A DNA stretch of 64,000 bases from Ramlibacter humi (lineage in GTDB: Bacteria; Pseudomonadota; Gammaproteobacteria; Burkholderiales; Burkholderiaceae_C), in NCBI RefSeq assembly GCF_004681975.1, contig NZ_SMLK01000002.1:372001-436000 (forward strand). Direction: 5' to 3'. Of this stretch, positions 1 through 7,825 are shown piece after piece; positions within the stretch are counted from its first letter, which is position 1; every line of letters starts with the position of its first letter. Below the pieces are notes generated by a model. It was not told where the DNA came from. It saw only the letters and a list, made by a program, of their open reading frames with translations, and searched no databases. The position numbers were made by a program, and so were the translations under genes.

Positions 1-105
1 CACCAGGCCGTCGCTGCGCATGGATCGCGTGCCGGGCGAGGGCAGGGCGATGGTGTCCGCGCTGCCGCAGACGGAACAGGGGCGGGCCCGGGTGCGCAGC
101 CTCAT
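1..105 (-). CDS. Methyltransferase-like protein, N-terminal fragment cut by window edge
   Basis: On the minus strand an ATG at 105 opens a frame that runs off the left edge of the window, giving 35 residues. It carries a Cys-x2-Cys pair at residues 10 and 13 (PCSVCGS), followed by RSMRSDG. A short N-terminal Cys-x2-Cys knuckle is common in class I SAM methyltransferases of polysaccharide clusters; that assignment is inference. Its ATG overlaps the stop of the upstream methyltransferase as ATGA, so it looks like the next gene of the same leftward operon. The catalytic part is outside the window, so the function cannot be confirmed. Confidence 0.5.
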   Translation of the reverse strand, partial: MRLRTRARPCSVCGSADTIALPSPGTRSMRSDGLV

Positions 106-722
106 GGCGTCGCGGTCGCCTCCATGATGCAATGGGTGTAGGGGATCCAGCGGCGGTGCCGCACCAGCACGCGCACATCGTCGAAACGCCTGCGCATCAG
201 CTGCTCGTAACCCTCCTTCGTCCTTACGTTCTGCCCACGGTCGTTCTCGATCAGGAGCCTGGCGATGCGGCTCTGGCCGTCGGCAAAGACGGGGTCGATC
301 GTGACGAGCCGGCCGCCCGGCTTGAGCGCGGCCCGCGCGGTGCTCAGCAGGCCGGTGGCCACTGCGTCGTCCATGTGGTGGAGCACACCCGTCGCGAGCA
401 CGATGTCGAACGGCTCCAGGCCGGCGACGTCGGCTGGCGAGAGTTCCTTGCAGGTGAAGGTGCCGTTCTCGCCGAACCTCCGGCGAGCGCTGTCGATGTA
501 GCCCGGATCGATGTCAAAGCCCCAATACTTCACGGGCGGCAGGTAGCCGAGGATGTCGGCAGGCCCGCAGCCGATGTCCAGGATCGCGTCGCCGGGGCGG
601 GCGCGGATGTGCGTGCGGGCCAGGTAGGTCCAGCCGGAGCGCGCTCCCATCGCGTACTGGAAGGCCGTGTACAGGGCCGGGAGGTTCAGGCACGCGCGGA
701 TGCCGGTAGTGATCTGGCTCAT
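102..722 (-). CDS. Class I SAM-dependent methyltransferase
   Basis: A 206-residue cytoplasmic protein with a full Rossmann-type SAM-binding core. Motif I is ILDIGCGPAD at residues 47-56, the acidic residue at the end of strand 2 is in GFDID near residue 70, LHH follows at 114-116, and a typical post-core LKPGGRLV lies at 133-140. This is the usual length of small Methyltransf_11/25 proteins. Substrate is not deducible; its place in a leftward polysaccharide operon suggests O- or N-methylation of a sugar or its carrier. It starts 4 nt after the stop of the next methyltransferase upstream and its stop overlaps the start of the following gene, so translation is probably coupled. Confidence 0.8.
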   Translation of the reverse strand: MSQITTGIRACLNLPALYTAFQYAMGARSGWTYLARTHIRARPGDAILDIGCGPADILGYLPPVKYWGFDIDPGYIDSARRRFGENGTFTCKELSPADVAGLEPFDIVLATGVLHHMDDAVATGLLSTARAALKPGGRLVTIDPVFADGQSRIARLLIENDRGQNVRTKEGYEQLMRRRFDDVRVLVRHRRWIPYTHCIMEATATP

Positions 723-726
723 GGTG

Positions 727-1623
727 TCAGGCGCCCGCCTTGGTTAGGGTGCATTTCATGACCGGTTGCAGTGCCGCCGGCAGGAAGCGCAGCGCGCGCG
801 ACAGGCCGCTGCGCACGATGGCCGAAGCCACCCAGGCGATGGCTTCGCCGCGTCGCGCGGCGAAGCCGGGATCGTGCGCCGCACGTTCGAAGAAGGTCGC
901 CAGCAGCGTGCGGTCGAAGCTGCAGGCGAGGTCGGTGTGCTTGCGGCAAACACGACCCACCTGGAGTACGTTGATCCAGTTGAGCGAATGCCAGGTGCCC
1001 TGCGGGTCGGGAACCGCCTTGGACGCCAGGATGCGGCGTCCGAGGACCTTTTCGGTCAGCCGTTTGGAGCCCAGGGTGGGCATGTTGAAGTGAGGCTCGT
1101 ACGGGAAGAGATAGTTCGGGCAGATGAACAGGTAGCTGGCGCCGGGCCGCAGCGCGCGGCCGACGCAGGCGATCGCCTCCGGCACGCTACCCACATGCTC
1201 CATCACGTTCAACGAAAACGCGAAATCGTAGCGCGAGACTTCCTGCAGATCCTCGACGGGGATGGGCAGGACCCGGGGGCCAACGCCGCGGCTGCGAGCA
1301 AACGCGAGGACCACGTCCTGCAACTCGGCGAAGCCGGAAAAGCCGTGCCCGATCGGCTCCAGCGCATGGACCTCGTAGCCCAGCGCCCGCAGGTGGCAGC
1401 TCATGAGCATCAGCCCGGCGCCGACTTCCAGGATGGCCGCGCCGGGCGGAAGTTCACGCAAGCGGGCGTCGATGGACTGGCGCGCGAACTTCGCTTCTTG
1501 CACGAAGACGTCCAGCAGTGGCGTCAACGCGGGCCGGTGCTGCGCGACGTGGTCCGCCACCTCCGCCAGGAAGGCGACGAGGCCGCCGTCGGCGCTATCG
1601 GACGCCTCAGGCGCGGCTGACAA
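727..1623 (-). CDS. Class I SAM-dependent methyltransferase
   Basis: A 298-residue methyltransferase. The SAM-binding loop AILEVGAGLMLMSCHL lies at about residues 63-78, then HALEPIG (strand 2 acidic residue), and SLNVMEHVGSVPEAI, the V-x-EH pattern common in Methyltransf_23/11 families. The C-terminal 100 residues carry a hydrophobic segment (about 265-290) that could sit against the membrane. The ATG lies 17 nt inside the upstream small membrane protein gene, typical of tight operons. One of at least three methyltransferases in this operon; likely a glycan-modifying enzyme, but the acceptor is unknown. Confidence 0.75.
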   Translation of the reverse strand: MSAAPEASDSADGGLVAFLAEVADHVAQHRPALTPLLDVFVQEAKFARQSIDARLRELPPGAAILEVGAGLMLMSCHLRALGYEVHALEPIGHGFSGFAELQDVVLAFARSRGVGPRVLPIPVEDLQEVSRYDFAFSLNVMEHVGSVPEAIACVGRALRPGASYLFICPNYLFPYEPHFNMPTLGSKRLTEKVLGRRILASKAVPDPQGTWHSLNWINVLQVGRVCRKHTDLACSFDRTLLATFFERAAHDPGFAARRGEAIAWVASAIVRSGLSRALRFLPAALQPVMKCTLTKAGA

Positions 1624-1990
1624 GGACGACTCCCAGGATGATGAGAAAGATGCCTGCCAGCTTCATCGCCGGGAGCGGGTCATGAAACAGCAGCGCACTG
1701 GCGAGCGTGACGATGGCGATGATCAGCCCGATGTAGAGGGGAAACGCCAGCGAGACATCGAACCTCTCCACTACGAACATCCACGCGACCGCGCCGACCA
1801 GCGCCGCGATGTAGGCCGACGCGATCCACGGGTCGGTGAGGTAGAACCAAGCCCGGGTTAGCTTGTCGGGGGGCAAGGTGGCATGGGCCGCCAGGTGGCG
1901 GAGCCGCCAGGCGCTCATGAGCTGGCTGTAGGCCACGAGGAGGATCGTGGGCAGCGCATGGAGGATGACGCTCAAGCCGGTGCCTCCCAT
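1607..1990 (-). CDS. Small four-helix DMT/EamA-type membrane protein, ArnE/EmrE-like
   Basis: A 127-residue protein made almost entirely of four predicted membrane helices (about residues 8-28, 54-73, 79-102, 107-127), the size and layout of small multidrug-resistance and ArnE/ArnF proteins. The third helix begins VSLAFPLY, resembling the helix-3 pattern VxxAxPxY of this superfamily, and the last ends with a short tail as in ArnE. ArnE/ArnF are proposed flippases of undecaprenyl-linked sugars, so a lipid-linked sugar flippase role is inferred from the neighbouring polyprenyl-phosphate GT2 and GT-C genes. ATG at 1990 gives a 19-nt overlap with the upstream gene; a TTG at 1975 overlapping its stop is an alternative start. 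Confidence 0.65.
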   Translation of the reverse strand: MGGTGLSVILHALPTILLVAYSQLMSAWRLRHLAAHATLPPDKLTRAWFYLTDPWIASAYIAALVGAVAWMFVVERFDVSLAFPLYIGLIIAIVTLASALLFHDPLPAMKLAGIFLIILGVVLVSRA

Positions 1991-2880
1991 TCGGCGAGGC
2001 CGAACCCCGTGGCCCCGTAACCGTTGCCGTTGTACAGCAGCAGCAGGCGGTCGTCGTGCCGCCAAGCATAGGGGTACTCGATCATCTCGCTGTCCCAGCC
2101 TTCCGCTGACGGCTCGATATCCCGCGGCAGCAGGCGCCAGTTCATCAGGTCGTCGCTCGCGGCGGCGCCGATCCAATAAGCCTCGCCGGCGCCGGAGCGG
2201 CACGAGAACCACATGCGCCAGGCGCCGTCATCCAGTCGTGCAACGCTTGGTCGCGAGAATGCCTGCGCCTGGCCGATGGCGTAAGGGACGGCTGGTCCCT
2301 CCAGGGACCAGCCGTGGCCGTCCTTCGACACGGCGCCGTGCAGGGCGTGGAGCATCTCGCCATTGCCCGCGTCCCATGAGTGCGTCGAGCCGTACCACAT
2401 CCGGTAACCGCCCTGCGCATCCCGCATGACCCAGGGATAGGAGACGCTGATCGGGTCGGTTGCGCTCAGGCCCAGCCACACGCCGGCGGGATCGAGGTGC
2501 AGCATCAGATCGTCGGCAACTCGGAAGCGGCCCAGTTCGCCCCACCAATGCTGGCCGGACGGAGCACGCCAGCCCATGAAGGGCAGGAACATCCCTTCGG
2601 GAGTGTCGTAGAGGTTGCCGATGCTGATGCCGTCCGCGTAAAAGCTCCCGTCGGGGCCGTGGACGAATGCGGGTTCATCGCAAGTGCGCAGGATGGCGCC
2701 GCTGCCGATGTCCAGGTCGACCCAGCCGACTGATGAGCGATTGCGGTGGTCGCGGCCGTTGAACAGCACCCTGTACCGGTCTCCGCCGAGAGGCACCGGA
2801 ACCGGATTTGCCGCATGGGTCAGCAACTTGTCGTGAAGCGGCCGAGGCTCGTAGAGCCGGCCGAGTTTGCGCCAGGCCAT
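1972..2880 (-). CDS. Beta-propeller glycosidase-like protein (GH43/GH32-type fold)
   Basis: A 302-residue protein without signal peptide. It has repeated blade-like strands ending in aromatic motifs: YRVLFNGRD, YRMWYGST, WRMWFSCR and LLLLYNGNG, each followed by a D/W-x-G-x-A turn. This pattern is typical of five-bladed propellers of the GH43/GH32/GH130 superfamily. Catalytic acids cannot be assigned securely, so activity is uncertain. An equivalent class of protein occurs in some polysaccharide clusters with unknown role. It starts 7 nt after the stop of the acyltransferase upstream; ATG 2880 is preferred because an in-frame start further upstream (2991) would lie deep inside that gene. Confidence 0.6.
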   Translation of the reverse strand: MAWRKLGRLYEPRPLHDKLLTHAANPVPVPLGGDRYRVLFNGRDHRNRSSVGWVDLDIGSGAILRTCDEPAFVHGPDGSFYADGISIGNLYDTPEGMFLPFMGWRAPSGQHWWGELGRFRVADDLMLHLDPAGVWLGLSATDPISVSYPWVMRDAQGGYRMWYGSTHSWDAGNGEMLHALHGAVSKDGHGWSLEGPAVPYAIGQAQAFSRPSVARLDDGAWRMWFSCRSGAGEAYWIGAAASDDLMNWRLLPRDIEPSAEGWDSEMIEYPYAWRHDDRLLLLYNGNGYGATGFGLAEWEAPA

Positions 2881-2887
2881 CTGGGGG

Positions 2888-3553
2888 TCAGAGACGTCGC
2901 AGGCGGGTGCTGGGCACCCGGGAACGCTCGGTGGCCAGGGGGGAGTAGACCCCTTCCGGTTCGCAGTCCGCGAGCACCAATGCGCCTGCACCGAGCACGC
3001 ATCGTGCCCCGACCTTCACATGGTCGCGGATCGTCACGTTCACGCCGATGAAGGACGATTCGCCGACCTCGACGCCGCCCGACACGACGATGTGCGACGC
3101 GAGGAAGCAATGGTCGGAAATGCGGCTGTGGTGGCCGATGTGATTGCCGCTCCACAGCGTCACGTTGTCGCCGATGCTGCAGAACGGCTGGAGGGTGTTG
3201 TCCTCGAGGATGAAGGCGTGCTCGCCGATGCGGTGGTCGTTGAGGACCGTCGCACGCGAGCTGACGTAGCTGGCGACTCGATAGCCGAGAGCCTTGCCGG
3301 CCAGGTACTTCGTCTTGCGAACCTCGTTCAACTTGCTGTATGACAGCGCCGCGAAGAAGGCGTGCTGCTCCGGAGCGAAAGTGCGTGCAGCCTCCTCGAA
3401 GGCGACCACCGGTCTGCCCTGGAAGTTCGGCTCCTTCACATACTCGCCGTCGACGGTGAATGCCGCCACTTCGTACGGCGAATCACGGTCGAAGTAGAAG
3501 CTGGCGAGTTCCGCTATGTCGCCCGTTCCAAAAATGACCAGGGGCTGCTTCAT
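2888..3553 (-). CDS. NeuD-like sugar O/N-acyltransferase (left-handed beta-helix)
   Basis: A 221-residue two-domain protein. Residues 1-100 form a PglD_N/NeuD-type Rossmann domain beginning LVIFGTGDIAELASFYF. Residues 105-205 are hexapeptide repeats ([IV]-G-x-x-x-x) of a left-handed beta-helix, with SGNHIGHHSRI containing the expected catalytic histidine. The family acetylates amino-sugars or sialic-acid-like sugars with acetyl-CoA. It could acetylate a 4-amino sugar made by the dehydratase and aminotransferase genes at 25735-28076, or modify the product of its own operon; this is inference. ATG overlaps the upstream methyltransferase stop as ATGA. Confidence 0.8.
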   Translation of the reverse strand: MKQPLVIFGTGDIAELASFYFDRDSPYEVAAFTVDGEYVKEPNFQGRPVVAFEEAARTFAPEQHAFFAALSYSKLNEVRKTKYLAGKALGYRVASYVSSRATVLNDHRIGEHAFILEDNTLQPFCSIGDNVTLWSGNHIGHHSRISDHCFLASHIVVSGGVEVGESSFIGVNVTIRDHVKVGARCVLGAGALVLADCEPEGVYSPLATERSRVPSTRLRRL

Positions 3554-4182
3554 CTATGGACATCCTGCCTGACGATGACCGTGAATTCGTACAGGCCGTA
3601 GTCATGCAGCAGCGCGACCTGGTGCGAGTACCTTCTCTTGCAATGGTCGAACACGCGCATCGGGTCGGCGTAATAGAGATGCGGCTTCATCAGGGGCCGG
3701 TCGGAGTAGGAGGTCAGGCAGTTGAACGCGAACCCACGGAGGCTCGTCGCATGAAGGGAGTCCAGTGCGCCGACGATGACTTCCCACCACGACTCGTCGG
3801 ACGAATCCAGCCGCACGTTGAAGATGCCACTGGCGACGCCGTAGTCTGCCGGCGCGTCCGGCGCCGCCCCGACGGCGAACCGCGTGCGGGGCCGCGCTCC
3901 ATGCCGCGCGGTGGCTTCCTGCACCATGGCCGGGACGAGATCGAATCCGGCGTAGGCCTGGCCGGGCGCAATGCGATCGAACTCGTCCAGCAGGGCGCCG
4001 TAGCCGCAGCCCAGATCGTTGATGGAGCCGGGACCGTCGCGCTCAAGAACCTTCAGCAGCTGTCGAAAGCGGGTGAACTGGCTCTCGGCACCGTTCCAGT
4101 CGACGCCCTGGGGCGTCGCACCGTGTTCCCGCAGCCTGCCGCCGTAGTAGCCGGCGACTTCGTCCAATGGGGATCCGTTCAT
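3550..4182 (-). CDS. Class I SAM-dependent methyltransferase
   Basis: A 210-residue protein with SAM motif I INDLGCGYGALLDEF near residues 54-68, then AGFDLVPAMVQEA with the strand-2 acid. The later part, FNCLTSYSDRPLMK then LYYADPMRVFDHCKR, is characteristic of a methyltransferase subgroup common in O-antigen and exopolysaccharide loci, often annotated only as trans-aconitate-like or Methyltransf_25. ATG 4182 overlaps the stop of the glycosyltransferase by ATGA, which fixes the start; the longer in-frame extension upstream lies inside that gene in another frame and is rejected. Acceptor unknown. Confidence 0.75.
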   Translation of the reverse strand: MNGSPLDEVAGYYGGRLREHGATPQGVDWNGAESQFTRFRQLLKVLERDGPGSINDLGCGYGALLDEFDRIAPGQAYAGFDLVPAMVQEATARHGARPRTRFAVGAAPDAPADYGVASGIFNVRLDSSDESWWEVIVGALDSLHATSLRGFAFNCLTSYSDRPLMKPHLYYADPMRVFDHCKRRYSHQVALLHDYGLYEFTVIVRQDVHR

Positions 4183-5105
4183 GCGGACCGCCTGAAGACA
4201 TCGCGCACGATGCTGTACGGCCTGCGCTTGGCCTCCACGAACACTTTTGAAAGATAGATGCCGATCACACCCATGAAAGAAACCATCAGGCCGCCAAGCA
4301 GCCACACCGAAGCGATCAGGGAGGTGTAGCCGCTGACCGGCGTGGCCGCGGTCAGCCGCACGTACACGGCGTAGGCGATGTATGCCAGCGCGAACACCAG
4401 GATCGTGACGCCCACATAGAAGATGCCGACCAGCGGCGCACTGCTGAACGAAGTGATCGAATTGACGAGCAGCGACACTTTGTGTCCCAAGGTGTACGTG
4501 GTCTCGCTGTGCGACAGCTTCTCCACCGGTTCCGCGCGTTGGTCGAATCCGGTGAGGTGCCACAGTCCGGCGATGAAGAACTCGCGCTCGTCGTGCAGCA
4601 CCAGGGACTTCATGTAACGGCGCGACATCAGGCGGGCCGTCACGACGTTCCTTGGAAGGGCCACGCCCGTGACGAGCCGGAACAGCCCGTAGAACCACGT
4701 GCCCGTGACTTGCTCGAAACGCCCGCCCTTGCGTTCGACCTGCACGCCATAAACCACGTCGCACTTTTCCTCGTGCATGCGCCGCGCGAAAGACTCCAGC
4801 CACTCCGGCAGCTCTTCCAGGTCGCTGTCGATCAGGAACACGTACTCGCCCTCGGCATGGGCCAGGCCCGTCATCATGGCCTTGTGGTGCCCGAAATTGC
4901 GCGACAGATCGACGATGACCACGTGCGGATCGGCCAGGTGCTCCGAGATGGCCAGCTGCAGGCTGTCATCCGGCGAGCCGTCGTTCACCAGGATGATTTC
5001 GTAGTCGTCTCCTGCGAACGCACGCGCCTGCGCCGATACCCGGGCACAGAAATCACGGATGTACGGCGCGGAACGGTAAAGGGTCGAAACGACGGACAGC
5101 TTCAT
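4179..5105 (-). CDS. GT2 glycosyltransferase, polyprenyl-phosphate sugar synthase type (GtrB/DPM1-like)
   Basis: A 308-residue membrane-anchored family 2 glycosyltransferase. The GT-A domain occupies about residues 1-210, starting LSVVSTLYRSAPYI, with EIILVNDGSPDDS and the metal-binding LIDSDLEELPEW (DxD). Two C-terminal helices (about 230-255 and 268-292) follow, the GtrB/ArnC/DPG-synthase layout. Such enzymes load one sugar onto undecaprenyl phosphate on the cytoplasmic face, yielding the donor for a GT-C enzyme outside. The ArnE-like protein and the GT-C protein in the same operon fit as flippase and transferase. The start is fixed by an ATGA overlap with the WbqC-like gene. Confidence 0.8.
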   Translation of the reverse strand: MKLSVVSTLYRSAPYIRDFCARVSAQARAFAGDDYEIILVNDGSPDDSLQLAISEHLADPHVVIVDLSRNFGHHKAMMTGLAHAEGEYVFLIDSDLEELPEWLESFARRMHEEKCDVVYGVQVERKGGRFEQVTGTWFYGLFRLVTGVALPRNVVTARLMSRRYMKSLVLHDEREFFIAGLWHLTGFDQRAEPVEKLSHSETTYTLGHKVSLLVNSITSFSSAPLVGIFYVGVTILVFALAYIAYAVYVRLTAATPVSGYTSLIASVWLLGGLMVSFMGVIGIYLSKVFVEAKRRPYSIVRDVFRRSA

Positions 5106-5800
5106 TTGCGCGCAAATTTTAGGTGCCGCGCCGCATCCTGGCCGCAATTGAACAAAAGGTCCACGACGCTCACGTTGGGCACGAACTCGCCCCACAGCTG
5201 CGGATAGGGCGAGTAGCCGGAATAGTCGAACCACTCGACCGCGATGCCGAGCGCCGCGAAAACGGATTCGTCCAGGTAGCCCTTCGCCGCCGGACCGGAG
5301 ACGTAGACGTTGGCGCCGGCTTGCTGCGCTATGCGTGCAAGCCGCTCCGACTTGTCTCCCGCCAGTTCGTAGGAACCGCTGTCGCTCAGTCGCGTGGAGA
5401 TGTGCAGGCGAGCCGCGACCGCCCCCAGGAAGCGGCGGTTCAGCGCCGAAAGCATGTCCGGAGGCGCCTCGTACAGCGTCCGCAGCCATTCCATGGTCTG
5501 CCCGAAAAAAGGCGCCCGGCGGTAGTTGAGCGAAAGCGCCTTCACGTGGTCTGCCGCCCAGTCGGCCGACGCTTCGATCTCGGTTTCTCGGATGGCCTGG
5601 GAATACTTGCCCTTCACGCGCACCGGGACCGTCAGCCACTGCAGTCCTTGGGGCGTCTTGATCTGGTTGCGATTGCGCCAGTCCCGGCGCGTGTACTGGA
5701 CGTCGTCGTACAGGACGAATTCGTCGACGGACGCCATGAGGTCGAAATAGCCTCGCCACGGGATGTAGTTGGACTGGACGATTGCAACGCGGCGGCTCAT
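5102..5800 (-). CDS. WbqC family protein
   Basis: A 232-residue protein matching the WbqC-like family: start VAIVQSNYIPWRGYFDLM, then DEFVLYDDVQYTRRDWRNRN, IKTPQGLQWLTVPV and a C-terminal NVSVVDLLFNCG. Family members occur in O-antigen and capsule loci and are predicted to make or transfer unusual sugar substituents, but no reaction is settled for most. It is cytoplasmic with no signal. Its start overlaps the stop of the GT-C gene as ATGA and its stop overlaps the GT2 start, placing it centrally in the leftward operon. Confidence 0.85.
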   Translation of the reverse strand: MSRRVAIVQSNYIPWRGYFDLMASVDEFVLYDDVQYTRRDWRNRNQIKTPQGLQWLTVPVRVKGKYSQAIRETEIEASADWAADHVKALSLNYRRAPFFGQTMEWLRTLYEAPPDMLSALNRRFLGAVAARLHISTRLSDSGSYELAGDKSERLARIAQQAGANVYVSGPAAKGYLDESVFAALGIAVEWFDYSGYSPYPQLWGEFVPNVSVVDLLFNCGQDAARHLKFARK

Positions 5801-7644
5801 GGCATTCCTGTTCGGGCCCGTTCGCAGGCGGCGAGGGCCTGATCGAGGGGACGGGTGGGACGGAAGAACACCACTTCAGAGGCTTCGGACTGGTGGTTGG
5901 GCGGCAGCAAGGCGTGTACCGCCGGGTGGTAGTCGCGAGCAAGGTCAGAACCGCCGGCCGACAACAGGGATGGATCGAGGCGCCTCGATCCTGCCGGTTC
6001 GGTGATCACCCAGGCGCGCGCAAACTCGTCGCAGCCGACGCGCTGCAGCGCACGCCTTGCGCTCCGCTCGCTGCCCGGATACCCGCCGATCAGCCAGGCC
6101 TGGCCCAGGCTCGTGGCGCCGAGGGCGGCGAGGACGCCCGGCAAACGCCCCGTCAGATCCACGACACGTGTTCCTTGGCCAAGGCCGGCTGCGCGCGCCG
6201 CGGGGAGCAGGGAGTTCAGAAAGCCGGCTGTCGCAGCATCCGTTCTCAGCTCGCCCCGGCCCCCGATCTGGACGGGGTCGTTCTGCTTGGCCAGCGCGGC
6301 CGATTGGCGATACGGATGTGCCATCGAATAGGCCAAAAAGACCGTGATCAGAGCCAGCCCGAGCGAGGCGACGGCCACACCCCCGGAATCAGGCCGCCCG
6401 CCGTCATGTGAATGGCTGCCGCCCGTGGATATGGCACTGGCGAAAGCCGCCATCAGCCAGAAACAGCCGGCGAGGGCTGAAGTCGCCCAGAGATCGCTGC
6501 TGGTTCCGAACGCAAACCCGAAGGGGGCGAGCAGCAGCCAGCCAAAGCGTGCGAGGTGTTCGGGCCAGCTGCGGCGGGTATCCGGCTGCGCGCGTATGAA
6601 GAGCCAGGCTTGGACGACGGCTCCGCCGCCTGCGACGCCCAACAGCCACAGCCCGCGATAGCCGATGTTGGGGATGCCACGGACGATGCCGGTGAGCGCG
6701 CCAAGCGCGTAAACGGGACCCGCGATTGCCAGCAGCACGCCAGCCGCGCGCACGAGCCTTTTCTGGCTCCGCAGAAGGAGGAGAAGGACGGCGGTGAGCG
6801 CGAAGACCGCCGCGAGGCCCCTGATTTCGTTGCGGGCCATCTCGGGCCACACGAGCTGGAGCAGGCGCGACGAGCTGTACGCCGGCGAAAGTACCTGCGC
6901 GTCTTCGAGCCCCAACGCCACGCGCTGCACGAAGGCCTGCACGGATCCTGCAATCAGCCAGCAGGAAGTGATGGCGAGGCCGGCCAGCCAGGCCGAGAGC
7001 CAGGCGATGCGCCGGAGCGTCAGCAGACCGGCTACGGCAAGGTAGGTGGCGGTCAGGAGGAACAGGACGGCCGCGGTGGTCGGTTTCGCCAGGAAGGTCA
7101 CCCAGCCGCCCGCAGCGACGAGCAGCAAGTTGGCCGCGTCCGCGCGTCCCTCCGTTTTCCGCAGTCCGAATTGCCCCACGCCCGCGAGCAGCAGCCCCTG
7201 CAGCGCCAAGGAGTTGTAGCTGGGGGTGGGCAGCCACAGCAGCAGTAGGCAAAGGGAAGACGCCGCGAGGATGAAGGCCCCCCCGTGCCGCAAGGCGGGG
7301 TCGGTACGCACTTCGCGTGGGCCCGCCGCCAGTCGGAGGCCGAGCCCCCAAGCCAGCAGTGCGGTGAGCAGCAGGTTCGCACGCCTCAGGCCGGCCAGGT
7401 CGCCGTTCAGGATGTCGTGGAGCGGGTGGTAAGCAAATCCGAACTGGGTCACCGACGCCGGGTAAACCCCGGGATGCGCCAACCACTGCAGGTAGAGACC
7501 CTCATCACTGAAGTCCAGGCCAACGCCGCAGAGCCATAGCGCCCGCACCAGCAGAACCAGCGCCAGCACGCAACCGGTACCGGATACAAGAAAAAAGCGG
7601 GGGGCCGTCATGGATCGGTGTGGATGGGCGAGCGGCCCGGACAT
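5797..7644 (-). CDS. GT-C type multi-pass membrane glycosyltransferase (GT39/GT83-like)
   Basis: A 615-residue protein with about 11-12 hydrophobic helices. After helix 1 the first outer loop carries LDFSDEGLYLQW; an Asp-Glu pair here is the hallmark of the catalytic loop of GT-C enzymes (ArnT, PMT, GT83). The last 110 residues are mostly soluble. Such enzymes take a sugar from a polyprenyl-phosphate donor on the outer face of the inner membrane. It is the first gene of the leftward operon; ATG 7644 is used, but MTAPRFF at 7611 is an equally possible start and neither has a strong ribosome-binding site. Acceptor unknown. Confidence 0.65.
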   Translation of the reverse strand: MSGPLAHPHRSMTAPRFFLVSGTGCVLALVLLVRALWLCGVGLDFSDEGLYLQWLAHPGVYPASVTQFGFAYHPLHDILNGDLAGLRRANLLLTALLAWGLGLRLAAGPREVRTDPALRHGGAFILAASSLCLLLLWLPTPSYNSLALQGLLLAGVGQFGLRKTEGRADAANLLLVAAGGWVTFLAKPTTAAVLFLLTATYLAVAGLLTLRRIAWLSAWLAGLAITSCWLIAGSVQAFVQRVALGLEDAQVLSPAYSSSRLLQLVWPEMARNEIRGLAAVFALTAVLLLLLRSQKRLVRAAGVLLAIAGPVYALGALTGIVRGIPNIGYRGLWLLGVAGGGAVVQAWLFIRAQPDTRRSWPEHLARFGWLLLAPFGFAFGTSSDLWATSALAGCFWLMAAFASAISTGGSHSHDGGRPDSGGVAVASLGLALITVFLAYSMAHPYRQSAALAKQNDPVQIGGRGELRTDAATAGFLNSLLPAARAAGLGQGTRVVDLTGRLPGVLAALGATSLGQAWLIGGYPGSERSARRALQRVGCDEFARAWVITEPAGSRRLDPSLLSAGGSDLARDYHPAVHALLPPNHQSEASEVVFFRPTRPLDQALAACERARTGMP

Positions 7645-7825
7645 CGGGAAGATCTGGGGGCCGTCGCGACCGTCGATTGCGCGCGTGGGTTCGGCGAGCG
7701 CGAGATGGTAACAAGTCTGTCTGGATGGACATGTCTCGCACGGTTACCGGGCAAGGTGCGCCGCATCTGGATGCGATAATGATGGGTTGCCAGTAATTGA
7801 GCCGCCGATGCGGCATCACCGAGGT
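7645..7825. promoter_or_regulatory. Divergent intergenic region between the two polysaccharide operons
   Basis: These 181 bases separate the leftward nine-gene-plus operon from the rightward 17-gene operon and must hold both promoters. For the rightward side a GATAAT at 7775-7780 is a plausible -10, 46 nt before the tviB ATG; no convincing -35 is seen. TGTC and GACA at about 7719-7732 form a small inverted repeat. No JUMPstart or ops element was recognised, and no small gene. Confidence 0.35.
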
